Of a stretch of 10,881 bases of DNA, positions 7,424 through 10,881 are shown one piece after another. The translations under genes and the position numbers were made by a program. Numbering within the stretch: position 1 is the first letter of the stretch; every line of letters starts with the position of its first letter. Source of the stretch: Microbacteriaceae bacterium (GTDB lineage Bacteria > Actinomycetota > Actinomycetes > Actinomycetales > Microbacteriaceae); the NCBI GenBank assembly GCA_024642605.1, contig JAHEAT010000049.1, forward strand, positions 1 to 10,881, given 5' to 3'. The notes below the pieces were generated by a model. That model worked only from the letters and a program-made list of their open reading frames with translations, ran no database searches and was not told the DNA's origin.

Positions 7424-8698
7424 CTAAGCCGACTTTTCGCTCAACTTGTTGAAAGGAACGACCACTGGGGTTGCGCCTTGGCGCACCACCTCTTCGGTGA
7501 CTTTGACGACGCCGGTGATTGAGCTACCCGGTAGCTCGAACATCACTGGGGCGAGAATTTCCTCCATGATGGCTCGAAGGCCACGAGCACCTGTGTTGCG
7601 TTCAATCGCCAAATCGGCAATCGCCTCAAGTGACTCGTGATCGAACTCAAGCTCAAACCCATCGAGCTCAAACATGCGCTGATACTGCTTTACTAAAGCG
7701 TTTTTTGGTTCGGTGAGAATCTGCAACAGGGCCTTGCGGTCGAGCGGTCGAACGTGGGCAATCACCGGTAAGCGGCCAATGAACTCTGGAATCAAACCAA
7801 ACTTGCGAAGGTCTTCGGGCTGCACCTCGGTGAACAGCTCTTCAGAGGCATCTTTGCCAGAGATGGGCGAACCGAAGCCGATGCCCTTCTTTCCGGCTCG
7901 AGAGGCGATGATTTCTTCTAACCCAGCGAATGCTCCCGCAACGATGAAAAGCACGTTTGTAGTGTCTATCTGAATAAATTCTTGCTGCGGGTGCTTGCGG
8001 CCACCCTGAGGCGGCACTGACGCCACTGACCCTTCGAGAATCTTGAGCAGAGCTTGCTGTACACCTTCGCCCGACACGTCGCGCGTGATCGAAGGGTTTT
8101 CGGCCTTGCGCGAAATCTTGTCGATTTCGTCGATGTAAATAATGCCGGTTTCGGCCCGCTTAACATCTCCATCGGCAGCCTGAAGAAGTTTCAGCAGGAT
8201 GTTCTCAACGTCTTCGCCAACATAGCCAGCCTCCGTGAGCGCAGTTGCGTCTGCTACGGCGAAAGGCACGTTTAGGCGCTTCGCTAAGGTCTGAGCGAGG
8301 TATGTCTTGCCGCATCCAGTTGGGCCAATCATAAGGATGTTCGACTTTGCGATTTCGATCGAATCGTGGTCTTTACCAGCCGTAGTGAGAGTGCCGCGCG
8401 AGCGAATGCGCTTGTAGTGGTTGTAGACCGCCACAGAGAGCGCCTTTTTAGCTTGGTCTTGCCCGATTACGTACTCTTCAAGGAAAGAGAAAATCTCTTT
8501 TGGCTTAGGAAGATCGATATCTTCAACGCTCTTGGCTACCGATTCGCCGAGTTCTTCTTCGATGATCTCGTTGCACAGTTCGATGCATTCATCGCAGATA
8601 TAAACACCTGGGCCGGCAATTAACTTGCGAACCTGCTTCTGGCTCTTTCCACAGAAAGAGCACTTCAGGATTTCACCAGATTCGCTGAGCTTGCTCAT
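7424..8698 (-). CDS. clpX: ATP-dependent Clp protease ATP-binding subunit ClpX, 424 aa
   Basis: AAA+ unfoldase that recognises tagged or damaged proteins and threads them into the ClpP chamber. The N-terminal zinc-binding domain has Cys13, Cys16, Cys35 and Cys38. Walker A is GPTGCGKT (125-132), the pore loop GYVG is at 158-161 and Walker B IIYIDEID is at 186-193, with Asp190 and Glu191. The RKH loop is at 234-236, and the ClpP-docking IGF tripeptide at 273-275 lies in KKGIGFGSP. Length is normal and the frame intact. The ATG at 8698-8696 is chosen because AGGG at 8710-8707 lies 8 nt upstream and MSKLSESGE starts directly before the zinc domain; a longer opening to 8728 would run over the ribosome-binding site and into a hairpin. 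It follows clpP2 by 72 bp and precedes benE by 1 bp. Confidence 0.98.
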   Translation of the reverse strand: MSKLSESGEILKCSFCGKSQKQVRKLIAGPGVYICDECIELCNEIIEEELGESVAKSVEDIDLPKPKEIFSFLEEYVIGQDQAKKALSVAVYNHYKRIRSRGTLTTAGKDHDSIEIAKSNILMIGPTGCGKTYLAQTLAKRLNVPFAVADATALTEAGYVGEDVENILLKLLQAADGDVKRAETGIIYIDEIDKISRKAENPSITRDVSGEGVQQALLKILEGSVASVPPQGGRKHPQQEFIQIDTTNVLFIVAGAFAGLEEIIASRAGKKGIGFGSPISGKDASEELFTEVQPEDLRKFGLIPEFIGRLPVIAHVRPLDRKALLQILTEPKNALVKQYQRMFELDGFELEFDHESLEAIADLAIERNTGARGLRAIMEEILAPVMFELPGSSITGVVKVTEEVVRQGATPVVVPFNKLSEKSA

Positions 8699-8706
8699 AA
8701 CTAAAA

Positions 8707-8710
8707 CCCT
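8707..8710 (-). promoter_or_regulatory. clpX ribosome-binding site that decides the start
   Basis: AGGG on the minus strand ends 8 nt before the ATG at 8698. It rules against the in-frame opening that would add ten residues ([10 protein letters not shown]). Confidence 0.7.
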
Positions 8711-8727
8711 ATATCTAGCCAAAGACA

Positions 8728-8754
8728 AAGCGGGCGAGCAACGCCCACCCGCTT
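8728..8754 (-). terminator. Hairpin between clpP2 and clpX, possible attenuator
   Basis: In transcript sense, AAGCGGG and CCCGCTT form 7-bp arms around 13 bases. An alternative nested fold pairs GGGCG with CGCCC. The tract after it (TTTGTCTTTGG) is U-rich but interrupted. It lies 16 bp after the clpP2 stop and 29 bp before the clpX start, so it could reduce read-through from clpP2 or be a processing or stability element. Confidence 0.5.
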
Positions 8755-8770
8755 CAATCTGTTGTTGAGA

Positions 8771-9394
8771 CTATTTGTTCTTGCGCGAAGTCAGAACCTG
8801 GTCGATTAGCCCGTAGGTTAGAGCCTCTTGAGAGGTGAGGATGTTGTCTCGGTCAATGTCTTTCTTGACCTCGGCAACGGTGCGGTTGGAGTGCTTCGAA
8901 ATGGTTTCTTCTAGCCATTCACGAAGACGCATCATCTCGCGCGCTTGAATCTCTATGTCTGAGGCCTGACCGCGGTCGCCCCCGCTGGCCGGCTGGTGAA
9001 TGAGGATTCGTGCGTTCGGAAGCGCCAAACGCTTACCCGGTGCACCGGCGGCTAGCAGAACAGCCGCAGCTGACGCCGCTTGCCCGAGGCAGACTGTCTG
9101 AATCTGCGGGCGAATGTATTGCATGGTGTCGTAGATGGCCGTCATTGCGGTGAACGAACCGCCAGGCGAGTTGATGTACATGGTGATGTCGCGGTCTGGG
9201 TCTTGCGACTCCAATACGAGTAGCTGAGCCATGATGTCGTCGGCCGAAGCATCGTCAACCTGCACACCCAAGAAGACAATACGGTCTTCGAATAGCTTGT
9301 TGTATGGGTCTTGGCGTTTGTAACCGTAAGACGTGCGTTCTTCGAAGGTTGGAAGAATGTAGCGAGCCTCGGGGCTCTTGAAAATCTCGTTCAT
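8771..9394 (-). CDS. clpP2: ATP-dependent Clp protease proteolytic subunit ClpP2, 207 aa
   Basis: Serine peptidase subunit of the two-ring Clp chamber; in actinobacteria ClpP1 and ClpP2 are known to assemble into a mixed tetradecamer. The catalytic triad is Ser108 in GQAASAAAVL, His133 in LIHQPASGG and Asp183 in DRDN. The oxyanion loop INSPGGS is at 74-80. One residue is added after the catalytic His (HQPASGG against HQPLGG in E. coli). The leader before the protease core is longer than in the neighbouring clpP1 product (roughly 35 residues against 16), as is usual for ClpP2. GGAAAG lies 5 nt before the ATG. The clpP1 stop is 15 bp upstream, so the pair is almost certainly one transcript. Confidence 0.96.
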   Translation of the reverse strand: MNEIFKSPEARYILPTFEERTSYGYKRQDPYNKLFEDRIVFLGVQVDDASADDIMAQLLVLESQDPDRDITMYINSPGGSFTAMTAIYDTMQYIRPQIQTVCLGQAASAAAVLLAAGAPGKRLALPNARILIHQPASGGDRGQASDIEIQAREMMRLREWLEETISKHSNRTVAEVKKDIDRDNILTSQEALTYGLIDQVLTSRKNK

Positions 9395-9409
9395 GGTTTC
9401 TTTCCGCCT

Positions 9410-9991
9410 CTACTTAGCGCCAACACCGGTGACGCCGGTTGCGTATTCCTGAATGTGGTCGATAAAGCCGTATTCGAGCGCCTCAGCAGCCGTAAACCAG
9501 CGGTCGCGGTCTCCGTCTTCCATGATTTGCTCAACGGTCTTGCCGGTTTGAGCGGCGGTGAGAGTAGCCAACTGCTTCTTCATCGAAAGAATGAGCTCGG
9601 CCTGAGTCTGAATGTCGCTCGCGGTTCCACCGAAACCACCGTGTGGCTGGTGCAACAAGACGCGTGTGTTTGGGGTTGCATAACGCTTGCCCTTGGTGCC
9701 CGATGAGAGCAAGAACTGCCCCATCGATGCGCACATACCGATACCGACGGTAACAACATCGTTTGGTACGTACTGCATGGTGTCGTAGATGGCCATTCCT
9801 GCAGTGATCGAACCGCCAGGCGAGTTGATGTAGAGGTAAATGTCTTTAGTCGAATCTTGGGCGGCAAGCATCAGCATCTTCGCGCAGATTTCGTTGGCGT
9901 TGTCGTCGCGCACCTCGCTGCCAAGCCAAATGATGCGATCTTTGAGCAAGCGCTCGAAGATGCTCTGTGGAAGTCTGAATTCTTCGGCCAT
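9410..9991 (-). CDS. clpP1: ATP-dependent Clp protease proteolytic subunit ClpP1, 193 aa
   Basis: Serine peptidase subunit of the Clp chamber and partner of the adjacent ClpP2. Triad residues are Ser89 in [11 protein letters not shown], His114 in [11 protein letters not shown] and Asp163 in GDRDRWF, at the same His-to-Asp spacing as in E. coli ClpP. The oxyanion loop INSPGGS is at 55-61. The N-terminus is short, and no long propeptide is apparent. The ATG at 9991-9989 has a strong AGGAG Shine-Dalgarno 9 nt upstream. It is the first gene after the 148-bp gap from tig, where a terminator-like hairpin and a putative ClgR box lie, so the clp genes probably have their own promoter. Confidence 0.96.
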   Translation of the reverse strand: MAEEFRLPQSIFERLLKDRIIWLGSEVRDDNANEICAKMLMLAAQDSTKDIYLYINSPGGSITAGMAIYDTMQYVPNDVVTVGIGMCASMGQFLLSSGTKGKRYATPNTRVLLHQPHGGFGGTASDIQTQAELILSMKKQLATLTAAQTGKTVEQIMEDGDRDRWFTAAEALEYGFIDHIQEYATGVTGVGAK

Positions 9992-10026
9992 GGTTTAGGG
10001 CTCCTATTTCTTGACGTTGCTAGACC

Positions 10027-10032
10027 AAGATA
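10027..10032 (-). promoter_or_regulatory. Tentative -10 element for clpP1
   Basis: TATCTT on the minus strand is the best -10-like hexamer between the ClgR-like box and clpP1. No convincing -35 lies 16-18 bp upstream, which would fit an activator-dependent promoter. Initiation would be near 10020, with the ClgR-like box centred around -49. Weak support. Confidence 0.25.
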
Positions 10033-10051
10033 CTTCGCTAGCGTGGCGTTA

Positions 10052-10063
10052 AACAGCGCTGTT
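10052..10063. repeat. 12-bp perfect palindrome upstream of clpP1
   Basis: AACAGCGCTGTT is a perfect 12-bp palindrome that overlaps the edge of the ClgR-like box by four bases. It may be a second operator site or a coincidence. No family is assigned. Confidence 0.4.
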
Positions 10064-10077
10064 CGCCTATGGCGGAG
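10060..10077. promoter_or_regulatory. Putative ClgR operator upstream of clpP1-clpP2
   Basis: GTTCGC-N5-GCG (10061-10074) matches the ClgR box I recall from Streptomyces. The 18 bases fit the Corynebacterium consensus WNNWCGCYNANRGCGWWS with one mismatch (G at 10075). ClgR activates clpP and related protease genes in actinobacteria, and this position upstream of clpP1P2 is where such a site is expected. The consensus strings are from memory and no ClgR gene is in the window. Confidence 0.6.
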
Positions 10078-10094
10078 AGCGTGTCACATTAAGG

Positions 10095-10127
10095 CAAACG
10101 GCCCAAACACTGGGTTCGGGCCGTTTG
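10095..10127 (-). terminator. Terminator-like hairpin after tig
   Basis: Perfect 10-bp GC-rich arms (10095-10104 and 10118-10127) enclose a 13-base loop, 12 bp after the tig stop. In tig sense an interrupted T-run precedes the stem, but only CCTTAATG follows. It therefore resembles the U-tract-poor terminators common in actinobacteria. It probably separates tig from the clpP1P2 transcript at least partly. Confidence 0.6.
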
Positions 10128-10139
10128 AAAAACTAACAA

Positions 10140-10881
10140 CTAGTCGTGGTCGTGACCGGTGTGGTCTTCGCCCGCTTCTGCATCGGTTTTAAAGAATTCG
10201 GTTAGGTCAACCTTGTTGCCCTTGCCATCAACGATGTCGGCCGACTCGAGCACGATGGTGAGTGCCTTGCGTCTTGCAACTTCGGCAACGAAAACAGGAA
10301 TCTGGCCGTTCTGGTCGACGACCTTGATGAATTCGTTGATGTCCATGCCGTAGCTCTGTGCGGCTTGGATGAGGTACTGAATCAGCTCCTGCTCGCTTAC
10401 CTTCACCTCTTGGGCTTCAGCGATTGCGTCTAGAAGCATCTGAAGTTTGAATGAGCGAGTGCTCTGCTCAAGAACTTCTTTACGGTGTTCGCCATCTTCG
10501 AGGCGGCCTTCGCCTTCGAGGTGACGGTGTACGTCAGCCTCAATGAGTTCGTCTGAGGCAGGAACATCAACCATCTCGAGCAGCTTGTCGCTGATTAGGT
10601 CACGGGCCTGAATGCCCTGGTTGTATGACTTCGAACGAGCAATCTGCGCCTCAATGCCGGTGCGAAGCTCCTTTACTGTGTCGAATTCGCTGTAAAGCTT
10701 GGCGAACTCGTCGTTTAGCTCCGGAAGCTCACGCTCCTTAACGGCCTTCAAAGTTACCGAAACCTGAGCTTTTTGGCCGGCGAGGTCGCCGCCAACCAAA
10801 GTGGAAACAAAGGTGGTTGATTCGCCAGCAGTAAGAGTGTCGAGCGCGTCATCGATGCCATCGAGCAGGTTGCCCGAGCCG
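10140..10881 (-). CDS. tig: Trigger factor, C-terminal part, cut by the window edge
   Basis: Ribosome-associated chaperone with a peptidyl-prolyl isomerase domain that receives nascent chains at the tunnel exit. The visible 247 residues begin inside the isomerase domain (GSGNLLDGIDDALDTL, then STTFVSTLVGGDLAG) and pass through VSVTLKAVKERELPELNDEFAKL. They continue through the long helical arms of the substrate-binding domain and end in the acidic, His-rich tail EDHTGHDHD. The N-terminal ribosome-binding domain with its signature loop and the start codon lie beyond 10881. A TTG at 10799 is internal, not a start, since the frame remains open and conserved to the window edge. Its position directly before clpP1-clpP2-clpX is the classic bacterial arrangement. 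Confidence 0.96.
   Translation of the reverse strand, partial: GSGNLLDGIDDALDTLTAGESTTFVSTLVGGDLAGQKAQVSVTLKAVKERELPELNDEFAKLYSEFDTVKELRTGIEAQIARSKSYNQGIQARDLISDKLLEMVDVPASDELIEADVHRHLEGEGRLEDGEHRKEVLEQSTRSFKLQMLLDAIAEAQEVKVSEQELIQYLIQAAQSYGMDINEFIKVVDQNGQIPVFVAEVARRKALTIVLESADIVDGKGNKVDLTEFFKTDAEAGEDHTGHDHD

Noticed and set aside
7010..7522. Open frame of 170 codons on the plus strand opposite benE and the clpX 3' end
   Set aside because: It is the antisense shadow of two recognised genes, has low-complexity Pro/Thr/Ala-rich translation and resembles no family.
10140..10799. A separate 219-residue protein starting at TTG 10799
   Set aside because: The frame is open upstream to the window edge and reads conserved trigger factor isomerase-domain sequence, so the TTG is an internal Leu codon.
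1..10881. Mobile element, CRISPR, phage or novel defence system
   Set aside because: No transposase, integrase, terminal repeats, direct-repeat array or unknown gene cluster was seen. All eight coding regions belong to recognised families.

Overview
The window looks like a chromosomal segment from a small-genome actinobacterium. The closest match I can recall is the Microbacteriaceae, possibly the freshwater planktonic lineages. The inference rests on four things: the tig-clpP1-clpP2-clpX order with two clpP genes, the ClpX Walker A spelling GPTGCGKT, an IleS that resembles remembered mycobacterial IleS, and an archaeal-type ValS of the kind I associate with Microbacteriaceae. GC content is moderate by eye, slightly above half. 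No database search was possible, so the taxonomy is inference.

Layout from left to right. ileS lies on the minus strand (1-1450). Only its N-terminal half is inside the window, and its reading frame is broken by an apparent one-base deletion near 797. A 71-bp divergent intergenic region holds candidate back-to-back promoters and a short palindrome. On the plus strand, valS (1522-4140) is followed after 47 bp by dcp, an M3-family peptidyl-dipeptidase (4188-6233). A hairpin at the convergent junction separates dcp from a minus-strand block that is transcribed in the order tig (partial, 10881-10140), clpP1 (9991-9410), clpP2 (9394-8771), clpX (8698-7424) and a BenE-type benzoate/H+ symporter (7422-6256).

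The right half is a protein quality-control cluster. Trigger factor folds nascent chains, ClpP1 and ClpP2 form the mixed protease, and ClpX is its unfoldase. A sequence close to the actinobacterial ClgR operator lies upstream of clpP1. The benE start codon follows the clpX stop after one base, so a transporter appears to be appended to the Clp operon. The left half holds two branched-chain aminoacyl-tRNA synthetases sharing one intergenic region, plus a peptide-recycling enzyme.

I found no tRNA, rRNA, CRISPR array, insertion sequence, phage gene or defence system, and no undescribed multi-gene system. The points most worth checking are the ileS frameshift, a Thr-to-Lys change at an IleS editing-site position just downstream of it, the clpX-benE junction and the putative ClgR box. 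There is no gene-free stretch longer than 300 bases; the largest gap is 148 bp, between tig and clpP1.
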